A stretch of DNA of 64,000 bases from Streptomyces albicerus (lineage in GTDB: Bacteria; Actinomycetota; Actinomycetes; Streptomycetales; Streptomycetaceae), in contig NZ_VWMY01000037.1 in the NCBI RefSeq assembly GCF_008905045.1, positions 16,790 through 80,789 of the forward strand, in the 5' to 3' direction. This document shows positions 52,077 through 61,703 of the stretch, in pieces. Position numbers and translations under genes: made by a program. The notes beneath the pieces were generated by a model. That model made no database searches and was not told the origin of the DNA. It saw only the letters and a list, made by a program, of their open reading frames with translations. Position 1 is the stretch's first letter; each line of letters starts with the position of its first letter.

Positions 52077-54953
52077 TTACTTTTCCGTCCCGGTGGGCAT
52101 GGCGTACCCCCGCAGTCGGGCCCGGACCTGATCCGCGTCGGCGTGGCCGAGTGACGTAAGGCTGGTGAGGGCCTGCTGCCAGGCGGCGTGCGCGTCGTCG
52201 TGGTCGCCCATCGCGAGATGGGTGTCGCCGATGTCGACGAGGGTGGAGGCTTCCAGATAGGGCACACCCAACTCCCGATAGAGGGCGAGCGCGTTGCGGT
52301 AGCCGAGGAGGGCGTGCGGGTGGCGGCCCAGGTGGTGATGGGCGTAGGCGATGCTGTGCCAGGTGGACGCCTGGCCGTAGCGGTCGTCCAGATCCTGCAG
52401 CATGGTCAGGGCCCGGAAACAATGGCTCAGGGTCTGTGCGTAGTGCCCGAGCTGTGCGTGGTACCAGCCGACCGAGTTGAGGACACTGGCCCGCGCGGCA
52501 CGGTGACCGCTGTCCTGGAACAGTTCCAGGGCCAGCTGGTTGTGGCGGAGGGCGCCGGGGAGGTCGCCCTGCTGGTCGCATTCCCAGCCGAGGCTGCGGT
52601 GGGTGTTGGCCCGCCCGATGTCGTCTCCCAGCTCGGTGAAGAGTTCCAGCGCACGGTGCAGGCGGGGGCGGGAGCGGTCGTGAAGGCCCAGGCGGCCCTC
52701 GGCCCGGGCCAGTGCGCGCAGGCCACGGGCCTCCCAGGCGCGGCCGGCCTGCCGCAGTGCCGATTCGAGGGCGGTGCGCTGGGAGTCCGCCCAGTCGTGC
52801 CAGTGGCCCCGCCGGTCGAAGAACGGCTCCAGGGACCAGGCGAGCAGGCAGGCGAGCCGGTCGCGACGGGAGCGCGCGGCCGCGTCGATGACGGCGAGCA
52901 GCACCGGGTACTCGGCGGTGAGCCAGGCCAGCGCCCGCTCGTCGTCGGCGAGCGGTTCGGCGGTGACTCCCGCCGGGGGCTGCCCCGGTGGGAGGGGGTC
53001 CGCGTGCGGCGCGAGAAGCAGGCCGGCCGAGTGGGCGGTGTGCAGGTAGTACGCGTACAGCCGGTCGACGGCCGCCGCCCGCTCGGCCTCGGGGTGCCGG
53101 GCGCGGACGAGTTCGGCGGCGTGCGCGCGCAGCAGGTCGTGAAAGGCGTACCGGCCGGGGGCGTGCTCGCCCACCAGGTGCACGTCGGCGAGTTCGGTGA
53201 GCAGCTGTCGCGCTTCCCGTACCGGAAGTCCCGCCAGGGCGGCCGCTGCCGGTACGGAGAAGTCCGGGCCCGGGTGCAGGGCGAGCAGCCGGAAGAGGCG
53301 GGCCGCCGCGGACGAGACGGCGCCGGAGGACCAGGAGAAGACCGCGCCGACGTTCGCGGACGCGTCGGTCCGGCTGAAGGCGTCGAGGCTGCCGTGCGCC
53401 GCACGCAGTTCGGCCGCGATGGCCGACAGCGGGAAGCGGGGGTGGGCGGCGGCGCGGGCCGCGACGCAGGCCAGGGCTAGCGGCAGCCCCGCGCACAGAG
53501 CGGTGATCTCGGCCACCGCCCGGGATTCGCCCGCGAGCCGCTCCGCGCCCAGCCGACGGGCGAGGAACGCCCGCGTCTGCTCCGCGTCGAGCGGGCGCAG
53601 GGTCAGCGCATGGGCTCCGTGCGCCGACACCAGCCCGGACAGCTGACTGCGGCTGGTGACGATGGTCAGGCAGCCGGGCGTGCCCGGCAGCAACGGTCGT
53701 ACCTGAGCGCTGTCGCGCGCGTTGTCCAGCAGGACGAGGAACCGCCTCCCGGCCAACAGGCTGCGGTACAGCGCGGCTTGGGCGTCCAACCCGTGCGGAA
53801 CGCGTTCGGGCGGCACGCCCAGCGCGTCGAGGAAGAGACGAACGGCCTCGCCCGCGCCCATGACCGTCCCGGACGGGGCGAAGCCGCGGAGATTGACGTA
53901 GAGCTGTCCGTCGGGGAAGCGGTCCGCGACCCGATGGGCCCAGTGCACGGCGAGTGTGGTCTTGCCGATGCCCGCCATGCCGCCGATGGCGCTGATGACC
54001 ACCGTCTCGGCGGGGTGCCCCGCGGTGTCCGTGAGCAACGCCAGGACCTCGTCAAGCTCGGTACGCCGACCGGTGAACGTCGGCAGATCGTGCGGCAGTT
54101 GCGCGGGCGCCGGTACATGCGCGGGCGCCGGTACGGATGCCGTCGGCGAGGCGGAGGTGTCCGAGGCGGGCCCGGCGGCGGCCGAGTGGACTTCCCGCAG
54201 TGCCGCACCATGGGCGTCGCGCAGTTCCGCCCCGGGGTCGATGCCCAGCTCGTCGGCGAGCCGGGAGCACGCCGCGCGGTACGTGCTCAGTGCCTCGGGC
54301 CGACGCCCGGTGGCCGCCAGGACGAGGATCAGCCTGGCCAGCAGGGGTTCGTCCAGCGGGTTGTCGACGGCGGCCTGCCGGAGTTCGGGCAGCACCGCGC
54401 CCGGCACTCCGGCACGTAGCGCGGCGTCGGCGGCCTCCTGCAGGGCGGCGAGGCGTTCGCGGTCGACCGAACCGAATCCCGCACGCTCGCGGACCTCCGG
54501 GGGAATCCCGGAGGCAACCGGCCCCCGCCACAAGGACATTGCCTCGGTGAGGAGTTCCACGGCCCGTGCGGGCGACTCGTCCGCGACGGCCCGCCGGGCC
54601 TCGTCACGCAGCCGACGGAAACGCAGAAGATCCAGGGAGTCTTCGTCGGCCGTCCACCGGTAGCCGCCCGCCTCCCGTATCAACCAGCGGCCGGCGGTTC
54701 GGGCGGGCAGTTCCGGCTCCAACAGGCGGCGCAGCGACCCGACATGACGGCGAATCACATTGACCGCGCTGTTGGGCGGCCGGCGGCCCCACAGCACGCC
54801 GACGATCTCACTCACGGCGACCGGTTGCCCCGCCCGCACCAGCAGCAGTGCCAGCAGGGCCCTTTCCTGAGGGCTCCCGAGCGACAGCTCCGCCCCCGCC
54901 CGCCGCACCCGGACCGGCCCCAGGACCGCGAATTCCACCGGTTCCAGCGGCAC
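52077..54953 (-). CDS. AfsR-like SARP regulator with NB-ARC and TPR domains
   Basis: The 958-residue protein has an OmpR-like DNA-binding domain (FAVLGPVRVRR, RALLALLLVRAGQPVAVSEI), a BTAD (~100-250), an NB-ARC domain with P-loop GMAGIGKTT, and at least six TPR repeats in the last 250 residues (LFTELGDDIGRANTHRSLGW; ALTMLQDLDDRYGQASTWHS). The layout and length match AfsR, which responds to phosphorylation and activates secondary-metabolism genes. Its first ~250 residues are paralogous to the SARP at 46774. GTG start follows GAGGGGGACGAA. Confidence 0.92.
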   Translation of the reverse strand: MPLEPVEFAVLGPVRVRRAGAELSLGSPQERALLALLLVRAGQPVAVSEIVGVLWGRRPPNSAVNVIRRHVGSLRRLLEPELPARTAGRWLIREAGGYRWTADEDSLDLLRFRRLRDEARRAVADESPARAVELLTEAMSLWRGPVASGIPPEVRERAGFGSVDRERLAALQEAADAALRAGVPGAVLPELRQAAVDNPLDEPLLARLILVLAATGRRPEALSTYRAACSRLADELGIDPGAELRDAHGAALREVHSAAAGPASDTSASPTASVPAPAHVPAPAQLPHDLPTFTGRRTELDEVLALLTDTAGHPAETVVISAIGGMAGIGKTTLAVHWAHRVADRFPDGQLYVNLRGFAPSGTVMGAGEAVRLFLDALGVPPERVPHGLDAQAALYRSLLAGRRFLVLLDNARDSAQVRPLLPGTPGCLTIVTSRSQLSGLVSAHGAHALTLRPLDAEQTRAFLARRLGAERLAGESRAVAEITALCAGLPLALACVAARAAAHPRFPLSAIAAELRAAHGSLDAFSRTDASANVGAVFSWSSGAVSSAAARLFRLLALHPGPDFSVPAAAALAGLPVREARQLLTELADVHLVGEHAPGRYAFHDLLRAHAAELVRARHPEAERAAAVDRLYAYYLHTAHSAGLLLAPHADPLPPGQPPAGVTAEPLADDERALAWLTAEYPVLLAVIDAAARSRRDRLACLLAWSLEPFFDRRGHWHDWADSQRTALESALRQAGRAWEARGLRALARAEGRLGLHDRSRPRLHRALELFTELGDDIGRANTHRSLGWECDQQGDLPGALRHNQLALELFQDSGHRAARASVLNSVGWYHAQLGHYAQTLSHCFRALTMLQDLDDRYGQASTWHSIAYAHHHLGRHPHALLGYRNALALYRELGVPYLEASTLVDIGDTHLAMGDHDDAHAAWQQALTSLTSLGHADADQVRARLRGYAMPTGTEK

Positions 54954-55081
54954 TTCGTCCCCCTCGCATCTCCCACTCCCACCATGACCTTACGTGTCCT
55001 GCGGCGTTACCCACCGTTACATCGAGGGGCGGCGCCCAGGGCGGTGCGGGAGGTCATGAGGCGTACGAGCGTCCGACGCGG

Positions 55082-55436
55082 TCAGATCTCCGGTCGCGCC
55101 TCGCGCGTGCGGTACTCGCTCGGGCTGATGCCGTGTTCCCTCTTGAACGCGGCGCTGAGCGCGAAGGGGTTGGCGAAGCCGACGCGGTCCGCCACCGCGG
55201 CGAGCGTGGCGTCGGGTTCGCGGAGCAGGTCGGCGGCCAGGGCCAGGCGCCGTTCCCGAAGGTAGGTCATGGGCGGCCGGCCGACGAGGACGGTGAACCG
55301 GCGGGCCAGGTTGGCCCGGGACACGCCGGTCTTCGCTGCCAGGGCCGGCAGCGTCCATGGGTGGGCGGGGTCGGCGTGCAGCAGGCGCAGGGCGGGGCCG
55401 ACGACGGGGTCGCTGTGGGCCCGGTACGTGGCACAC
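55082..55436 (-). pseudogene. 5'-truncated AraC-family regulator remnant
   Basis: The minus-strand frame reads YRAHSDPVVGPALRLLHAD, then PWTLPALAAKTGVSRANLAR, then a second helix-turn-helix and a stop after EARPEI. This is the C-terminal DNA-binding part of a cupin-type AraC regulator. Upstream of ~55436 the frame loses family character: the ligand-binding half is absent. A GTG at 55324 could start an 80-residue protein, but it lacks an RBS and the first HTH helix. Confidence 0.75.
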
Positions 55437-56205
55437 GGTCGGCAGGGCGCTCGCCGCCCAGGGGGCGAACATCCAGGTCACAGAGCGGATTCCGGCCGTG
55501 GCGGTCACGGAGTTCGGACGTCACGCCCTGGCCGTCGACGGCGTCGAGGCCCGCCTGCGCATCAGCAAGAGCCTGGAGCTGCTCTCCTACCTGAGCAGCA
55601 GATCCGGCCGCGCGGCCGACCGCCGAGAGGTGCTGGCGGCGCTGTTCGCACGTGATGACCGCTCGACTCGCGCGTACCTGCGCCAGGCCGTCCACCAGCT
55701 GAACCTCGCGCTGCCGGCCCAACTGGGCCTCGTCGTCGAGCAGAACAGGCTGGCGCTCGCCGAAGAGGTGGTCCGTGGGTGTCAGTCGCTGCGCTTCGAA
55801 GCCGACCTCGCCCACACGCACCGACTGGTCGGCCGGGAACGGCTGTCGGCGATCGAGGCGGCCGTCGCCCGCCACGAAGGCGACTACCTCCCGGACCGCA
55901 CCTCGGAATGGGTGGAGGAACGACGACGGACACTCGCCCAGCAGACCACCGACGCGCTCTCGTCGGCGGCCGAACTCGCCCTGCACCTGCACCAGTACGG
56001 CGACGCCGTCCGACTGAGCGACCGGGTGACCGCGAGCGACCCGCTCCGCGAGGTGGCATGGCGGGTACGGATGCGCGCGGCGAACGCACTGGGCGACGAC
56101 GACGGCGTCCTCACGGCCTTCCTCGGCTGCGAGGCGGCGCTGGCCCGGATCGACGCGACGCCCTCACCCAGCACCCGCAAGCTGCTCAAACAGCTGCAGC
56201 GGTGA
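55436..56205 (+). pseudogene. BTAD-domain regulator remnant lacking its N-terminus
   Basis: The plus-strand frame TWHTVGRALAAQGANIQVTE leads into a BTAD-type activation domain (VTEFGRHALAVDG, LRISKSLELLSYLSSR, AYLRQAVHQLNLAL, LHLHQYGDAVRLSDRV) and ends in a stop. This is the C-terminal part of a large helical regulator; the DNA-binding or ATPase part that should come first is missing. In-frame GTG at 55498 has no RBS. It abuts the AraC remnant head to head at ~55436, so both lost their 5' ends in one rearrangement. Confidence 0.68.
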
Positions 56206-56239
56206 AGATCGGCCGCCTTCCCGTACAACCCCCATGAGG

Positions 56240-56264
56240 GCGACGCCTCGGCGCCAGGCGTCGC
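56240..56264. terminator. 9-bp hairpin between convergent genes
   Basis: GCGACGCCT (56240-56248) pairs with AGGCGTCGC (56256-56264) over a seven-base loop. It lies between the BTAD remnant and the kinase stop and would terminate both directions. Confidence 0.6.
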
Positions 56265-56295
56265 AAGGGCGGAAGCGTCGGCCCGGCCGCCCGGC

Positions 56296-58458
56296 TCAGT
56301 CGGAAACGTCGGCCACCGAGAAGATCCCCGGTTCGCTGACCCCGTACAGCACCCCGCCCACCAGGAGCGGCGGCATCGAACTCGGCGTCAGCTCCTCGAA
56401 GGAGCGGCCCGCCGTGTCGAAGGACGGGGTGGTGCGCCCGATCTCCTTGCCGGTGCGCGGGTCGAGAGCGAGGATGCTGGTGTCCGGCATGTTGACGTAC
56501 AACCGGCCGTCGTGGATGGCCGGTTCGCTGAAGACACGCAGCTCGCGCGAGCTGGTCCACAGCGGCTTCCCGCGTTTCAGGTCGAGGGCGAGCAGGGTCT
56601 CGTTGCCGTAGTCGAAGATGTACATGGTGTCGCCGTGCACCAGCGGCGGCGCTTCCGGCTCGACGCTCCAGGGGAAGTCGATACGGCGGGTCTTCCCACT
56701 GCCGAGGTCCTGGATGAAGAAGGCCGCGGAGACGCCGGTGTCGTTCTCCCAGCGTGCGTAGTACGCCGTCCCGTCGTGGACCGTGGCCAGCCACAGATCG
56801 CCCTTGGGCGCCGTGACGTCACCCAGCGTCCTGCCCGTGCGTGCGTCGAGGCGAGCGATCCCGCCGGAGCCCCCGCGCAGATCGGCGTAGAGCGTTCCTT
56901 CGGGCCCTTCGTAGAAGGGGCTCGGTGAGGCGGCGGCCAGTTCGCGTCGCCACAGCTCCTCACCTGTGCGCGGTTCGTACGCGGCATAGCGTGCGGTGTC
57001 GGAAGGCCCGAGCGGGTCGAGTCGTACGAGCAGTACGCCGCTCAGGTACGCGAACTCGCCCACCGGACCGTCCAGATGCCACAGCCGCTCCCCGGTCCTG
57101 CCGTCGAAGGCGTCCACTCCCTCGGAGCGGTCGGCGCTGTTGACGTACACCACCCCGTCGTGGACGACGGGCTCGCCCCCGGAGAAGCTGTTGACCTCCT
57201 TCTTGCTCATGGGCTTCGACCAGTCCACATGGCCCGTCGCGGGGCTCATTCGCATCAGCGCGATCTGGGGGGAGGAGCAGAAGACGCCGAGCGCGTCCGG
57301 TGTGCAGGCCGGGCCGATGGGGATCGGATCGTCCTCGTCCGGCTCCAGCGTCTTGTGCCACGGCTTCCAGCCCGGCGGTGCCGAACCGCGGGGCGCCGCC
57401 TGCGGGTCGGCCCGGTCGACCTCGTCGACCGTGCTTGCCGGGGCGATGCCCAGCAGGGCTGCCGAAGCCGTACCCGTGACGGCGATGAACGCGACGGCGG
57501 CGAGGGTGATCCACCGCCTCTTCCTGCGCGGTCCCTGTCCGGTTTGTCCGGCCTTTGTGGACTGGGGTGCCGGCGCTCCCGTCAGCACGGTCACCGGGAG
57601 CCGGGACGGCTCTTCGCCGGGCCCTCCGTCAGTCAGCGCCTCCGGCAGCCCGGCCAGTGCGTCCAGTACCTCGCCCGACGTCGGCCGGTCCGCGGGCTCC
57701 TTCGCCAGACAGTGCGACACCAACGGGCGCAGCGGCTCAGGCAGTTCGCCCAGCTCGGGCTCGCTGTGCACGGTGTTGTACGCGGCGAGATAGGCGTTCT
57801 CCGCCTCGAAGGGGCTGCGCCCGGTGGCGGCGTACACGAGCACCGCGCCCAGCGAGAAGACATCCACGGCGGGGCCGACCTCGCGCGGGCGGCTGAACTG
57901 CTCCGGTGCCATGAACGGCGGCGAGCCCATCACCATGCCGGTCTGGGTACGGACGTCGCTGCTGGCCGCGCGCGAAATACCGAAGTCGATGACTCGTACG
58001 ACCCCGTCGTCGCCCTCGCCCTCCAGCAGCACATTGCTGGGCTTGAGATCCCGGTGCACGACCTCCGCGCGGTGGATCTCCCGCAGTGCCTCGGCGAGTT
58101 CGGTGCCGAGGCGGCGCAGCGCGGGCCAGTCCAGCGGACCCGACTCGGCGACCCGCTCGGCGAGCGTGCGACCCGGGACGAACGTGGTGGCCATCCATGG
58201 CCGCTCCGCGTCCGGGTCGGCGTCCACGACCGGCGCCGTGAACGCACCGCTGACCCGGCGCGCGGCCGCGATCTCCTGCCGGAACCTGGCCCGGAACTCG
58301 GCGTTGTCCGCGTACCTCGTATGCACGACCTTGACGGCGACGACCCGTCCCGAGACCGATCTGCCGAGGTAGACGACGCCCATGCCGCCGGCCCCGATCC
58401 GCGATTCGAGCCGGTAGCCGCCGACAGACCGCGGATCGTCCTCACGCAGGGGCGGCAC
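56296..58458 (-). CDS. Ser/Thr protein kinase with PQQ-type beta-propeller sensor
   Basis: The 720-residue protein has a kinase domain (~residues 15-270) with the G-loop IGAGGMGVVYLG, Lys in VAVKVVH, HRDLKPSNVLL and DFGISRA, so catalysis looks intact. A juxtamembrane linker is followed by one membrane span (RRWITLAAVAFIAVTGTASA) near residue 330. The ~370-residue extracellular part has repeated DGRTGERLWH, PRTGEELWRR, LKRGKPLWTS and PRTGKEIGRTT units, the PQQ/YncE beta-propeller type. It would sense a ligand outside and phosphorylate cytoplasmic targets. GTG start. Stands alone. Confidence 0.92.
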   Translation of the reverse strand: MPPLREDDPRSVGGYRLESRIGAGGMGVVYLGRSVSGRVVAVKVVHTRYADNAEFRARFRQEIAAARRVSGAFTAPVVDADPDAERPWMATTFVPGRTLAERVAESGPLDWPALRRLGTELAEALREIHRAEVVHRDLKPSNVLLEGEGDDGVVRVIDFGISRAASSDVRTQTGMVMGSPPFMAPEQFSRPREVGPAVDVFSLGAVLVYAATGRSPFEAENAYLAAYNTVHSEPELGELPEPLRPLVSHCLAKEPADRPTSGEVLDALAGLPEALTDGGPGEEPSRLPVTVLTGAPAPQSTKAGQTGQGPRRKRRWITLAAVAFIAVTGTASAALLGIAPASTVDEVDRADPQAAPRGSAPPGWKPWHKTLEPDEDDPIPIGPACTPDALGVFCSSPQIALMRMSPATGHVDWSKPMSKKEVNSFSGGEPVVHDGVVYVNSADRSEGVDAFDGRTGERLWHLDGPVGEFAYLSGVLLVRLDPLGPSDTARYAAYEPRTGEELWRRELAAASPSPFYEGPEGTLYADLRGGSGGIARLDARTGRTLGDVTAPKGDLWLATVHDGTAYYARWENDTGVSAAFFIQDLGSGKTRRIDFPWSVEPEAPPLVHGDTMYIFDYGNETLLALDLKRGKPLWTSSRELRVFSEPAIHDGRLYVNMPDTSILALDPRTGKEIGRTTPSFDTAGRSFEELTPSSMPPLLVGGVLYGVSEPGIFSVADVSD

Positions 58459-58629
58459 CGTATCTCCCTCACCGGTTCTGGCCTGGACGCCTCCGGCCCG
58501 GACTCTGCTGGCATGGACCGATCACTCTAGCGGCCGGTCGGCTCGCCCACAGTGCGCACCGCCACACCCGGGCGGCGATCGCGCCCACCTTCGCCGCGGG
58601 GCACCGGTCGGGCATGCCCCGCAAGCCGC

Positions 58630-59652
58630 CTACGGCCTGGGCGCGGGTTGTTCCCCCGAGCCTCGGACGATCAGCCGGGTGGGAACGGTGATGGTGCGAG
58701 CCCGGGAGCGGTCGCCGTCGAGCCGGGCCAGGGCGGTGGCCGCGGCGCTGCGGCCGAGTTCTTCGGGGTCCTGGGCTACTACGGTCAGGGCCGGTTCCAG
58801 TGCCTCGGCGAGTGATACGTCGTCGAAGGCGACGACGGCTACGTCCTTGCGCTTGCTGCGGGCGAGTTCGGCGACGATGCCGAGCGCCATGATGTTGTTG
58901 CCGGCGAACAGGGCGGTGGGGGGATCGGCCAGTTCGAGGAGTTGGGCGGTCGCGGCCTCGGCGCCTGGCTGGTCGTGTGCGCTGGCGACCAGCGAGCGGT
59001 CGTAGGGGATGTCGGCTTCTTGCAGGGCCGCGCGGTATCCGGCGAGGCGTTCGCGGCGGGTGTACAGCTTGACGGGCAGGTCGCCGACGAAGCCGACGCG
59101 GCGGTGCCCGTGGGCGATCAGGTGGGCGACACCGTCGTGGGCCCCCGCACGGTTGGAACTGACGATGCTGTCCGTGGACAGGCCGACTCCTGGTCGGTCG
59201 AGGAAGACGATGGGCAGCCCCGCCGTCCGGTGCGACTTGAGGTGGGAGTGGTCGGCGCCGACGGACGGCACGACGATCAGGACGCTGATGCGGCGGGCGA
59301 GGAACTTGTCCGTCAGGGCGCGTTCGCGGTCGGGGTCGTCCGCGGACGACCCCATGAGCAGCGTCAGTCCGCGGTCTCGGACCGTGTCCTCGATGCCGCG
59401 GGCCACCGCTCCGAAGAAGGGGTTGGCGAGGTCGGGGATGACCAGTCCGATGGTGGTGTCCGGGCCGCCGACGCGGATGTTGCGTGCCATGAGGTTCGGC
59501 TGGAAACCGAGCTTGGCCACGGCGGCGAGAACCTGTTCCCTGGTCTGTTCCGAGGCGTATCCGTCCTCGTTGAGAACCCGGGAGACGGTCTTGGCGCTGA
59601 CGCCCACTTCGCGGGCGACGTCTGCCATGGTCGGGCGGCGGTTCGCTGCCAT
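58630..59652 (-). CDS. LacI-family repressor of the adjacent sugar operon
   Basis: The 340-residue protein has an N-terminal LacI helix-turn-helix (MADVAREVGVSAKTVSRVLN) and hinge, then a periplasmic-binding-protein-like effector domain (IGLVIPDLANPFFGAVARGI; PTALFAGNNIMALG). It is the last gene of the ABC operon, 63 bp after the ATPase stop. It probably binds the TGTCATCGTTGACA-type operators at 62785-62814 and is released by the transported sugar or its phosphate. Confidence 0.92.
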   Translation of the reverse strand: MAANRRPTMADVAREVGVSAKTVSRVLNEDGYASEQTREQVLAAVAKLGFQPNLMARNIRVGGPDTTIGLVIPDLANPFFGAVARGIEDTVRDRGLTLLMGSSADDPDRERALTDKFLARRISVLIVVPSVGADHSHLKSHRTAGLPIVFLDRPGVGLSTDSIVSSNRAGAHDGVAHLIAHGHRRVGFVGDLPVKLYTRRERLAGYRAALQEADIPYDRSLVASAHDQPGAEAATAQLLELADPPTALFAGNNIMALGIVAELARSKRKDVAVVAFDDVSLAEALEPALTVVAQDPEELGRSAAATALARLDGDRSRARTITVPTRLIVRGSGEQPAPRP

Positions 59653-59715
59653 GAAGGAAACGGTCTCCTGTCTCGTCGGTTCCGGCCGCGGCCTCGACCG
59701 GAACCTGTGAGTGCT

Positions 59716-60549
59716 TCAGCTGGCCTGAACTCCCGCGGCCTTCGCGGCCTCGGAATCCGCTACGACAGTATCTCCGGCCTCGTCGATGCTGAGCGCCCCG
59801 GTCATGATGGCGACGACCTCCGCCATGGAGTAGTCCGAGGGCTTGATCACGGCGGCGCGCCGACCCAGCCGGTGGACGTGGATCCGGTCGGCGATCTCGA
59901 AGACGTGCGGCATGTTGTGGCTGATCAGGACGACCGGCATGCCCTTGTCGCGGACCCGGCGGATGAGGTCGAGGACCTGTCCGGACTCCTTGACGCCGAG
60001 GGCGGCGGTGGGTTCGTCCATGACGACGACGCTGCGGGCCCAGGCGACGGCGCGGGCGACCGCGACGGCCTGCCGCTGTCCGCCGGAGAGGGTCTCGACC
60101 GACTGGGTCAGGGAGCGCAGGCCGATCTTCAGGTCGGCCATGTGCTCGGCGGCCTCCTGGCGCATGCGCTTCTTGTCGAGCATGCGGAAGGCGCTGCCGA
60201 GGACGCCGGGGCGGCGCAGCTCGCGGCCGAGGAACATGTTGGAGGCGATGTCCATGGAGGCGGCCACCGCGAGGTCCTGATAGACCGTTTCGATGCCGTG
60301 GGCGCGTGCGCTTTGCGGGCCGGAGAAGGTGATGGGTTTGCCGCCCAGGCGTATCTCGCCCGCGTCCGGGACCACCGCGCCGGTGAGGGCCTTGATGAGG
60401 CTGGTCTTGCCGGCGCCGTTGTCCCCGATGACGGCCAGGACTTCGCCGGGCAGCAGGTCGAAGTCGGCGCCGTCGATGGCGGTGACATGGCCATAGCGCT
60501 TGACCAGACCGCGAGCCTGCAGAACGGGGGTCGGAGTGGTGGTGGTCAT
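59716..60549 (-). CDS. Sugar ABC transporter ATPase (FrcA type, single domain)
   Basis: The 277-residue ATPase has Walker A GDNGAGKTS, signature LSGGQRQAVAVARA, Walker B VVVMDEPTAALG, D-loop and His switch ISHNM. A single nucleotide-binding domain, unlike the ~500-residue RbsA with two, matches the fructose-type FrcA. It overlaps the permease stop by four bases. It powers uptake through the RbsC-like permease. Confidence 0.93.
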   Translation of the reverse strand: MTTTTPTPVLQARGLVKRYGHVTAIDGADFDLLPGEVLAVIGDNGAGKTSLIKALTGAVVPDAGEIRLGGKPITFSGPQSARAHGIETVYQDLAVAASMDIASNMFLGRELRRPGVLGSAFRMLDKKRMRQEAAEHMADLKIGLRSLTQSVETLSGGQRQAVAVARAVAWARSVVVMDEPTAALGVKESGQVLDLIRRVRDKGMPVVLISHNMPHVFEIADRIHVHRLGRRAAVIKPSDYSMAEVVAIMTGALSIDEAGDTVVADSEAAKAAGVQAS

Positions 60550-61559
60550 CGGGCCTTCTTCCGGGAGAGCTGGTCGACGGTCACCGCGAGGATCACCAGG
60601 ACTCCGGTGATCAGGGTCTGGTAGATGGAGGCGACGCCCATCAGCTGCAGGCCGTTGCGGAAGACTCCGACGATGAGGACGCCGATGAACGTGCCGAGGA
60701 CCGATCCGCGGCCGCCGAAGAGGCTGGTGCCGCCGAGCACCACGGCGGTGATGCTGTCGAGGTTGTCGGTCTGCCCGGCCTGGGGGTCACCGACTCCGGT
60801 GCGGGAGATGAGCAGCAGGGCGGCGATGCCGTACAGCAGGCCGGCCACGGTGTAGACGCCGATGGTCAGCCGGGAGGTGCGGATGCCGTTCAGCCGCGCC
60901 GCTTCCGGGCTGTTGCCCAGCGCGTAGACGTGCCTGCCCCAACCGGTGTTGCTCAGCGCGTACGCGAGGAGCAGGAACAGGGCGATGGTGACCAGCGAGC
61001 CGTACGTGATGTCGGTCTTGCCGAGCGGGAAGGTCTGCCCGAGCGCCGTCAGTGGGCCCGGCAGGTTGGTGACGGTCTGCTCCTCGGAGTAGATGTGCGT
61101 CAGCGCGAACGCCACGTTGAGCATGCCGAGGGTGACGATGAACGGCGGCAGCGGGATCTTCTGCACCAGCGCCCCGTTGAGCAGGCCGAAGCCGCCGCAG
61201 ACGACCAGGCCCAGCGCGATCGCGGCGAGCGGCGGCAGGGAGCCCTCGGCCGCCATCTTGGCGATCACGATGCTGCCGAACGCCATCACCGCACCGCACG
61301 ACAGGTCGATGCCCGCGGTGAGGATGATCAGGGTCTGTCCGATGGCAAGGGTGCCGACGACCATGACCTGCTGCACGATCAGCGAGAAGTTCCCGCCGGT
61401 GAGGAACTGGTCGGTCGAGACGGAGAAGAAGACACAGGCCAGGAGGAGGGCGGCCAGCGGACCGGTGGTCGGTTGCGTGAGCAGTCTGCGGACCGTGGTC
61501 GGTGTTTTGAGCTCGGCGTACGGCTTGGACGTGGAGGGTGGCGTGGACGTGGCAGTCAT
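60546..61559 (-). CDS. Sugar ABC transporter permease (RbsC/FrcC type)
   Basis: The 337-residue permease has about ten hydrophobic segments and the family blocks AIGQTLIILTAGIDLSCGAV, LVQKIPLPPFIVTLGML and NTGWGRHVYALGNSPEAARL, VLGGTSLFGGRGS. The start follows the binding-protein stop by 144 bp, a gap containing a hairpin. It forms the pore with two copies. Confidence 0.93.
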   Translation of the reverse strand: MTATSTPPSTSKPYAELKTPTTVRRLLTQPTTGPLAALLLACVFFSVSTDQFLTGGNFSLIVQQVMVVGTLAIGQTLIILTAGIDLSCGAVMAFGSIVIAKMAAEGSLPPLAAIALGLVVCGGFGLLNGALVQKIPLPPFIVTLGMLNVAFALTHIYSEEQTVTNLPGPLTALGQTFPLGKTDITYGSLVTIALFLLLAYALSNTGWGRHVYALGNSPEAARLNGIRTSRLTIGVYTVAGLLYGIAALLLISRTGVGDPQAGQTDNLDSITAVVLGGTSLFGGRGSVLGTFIGVLIVGVFRNGLQLMGVASIYQTLITGVLVILAVTVDQLSRKKAR

Positions 61560-61621
61560 GCGAGGTCCTTCTCGGAAGACTCAAGTCCTTGTCGGTCCTT
61601 GTCGGACGGCAAGAGGACGAG

Positions 61622-61663
61622 GGGGCGGCCGTCCCCGGTCGGGGAGGAGGGGCAGGCCGCCCC
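61622..61663 (-). terminator. Stem-loop between binding-protein and permease genes (attenuator)
   Basis: GGGGCGGCC (61622-61630) pairs with GGCCGCCCC (61655-61663). An inner hairpin, TCCCCGGTCGGGGA, occupies 61632-61645. Such a structure after a binding-protein gene commonly gives extra transcript for the receptor and less for the permease and ATPase. Confidence 0.65.
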
Positions 61664-61703
61664 GCTGAGGGGTTTCGAACGGCGGCAGCTGGGGGTCGGC
61701 GGC

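Noticed and set aside
43000..56300. Whole region as a mobile genomic island
   Set aside because: Remnants and clustered regulators suggest rearrangement, but I see no integrase, tRNA, att repeats or transposase, and base composition is not clearly different except a short AT-richer patch near 51950-52080.
58942..60624. Plus-strand frame across LacI and ATPase genes
   Set aside because: Spans two genes on the other strand; no domain.
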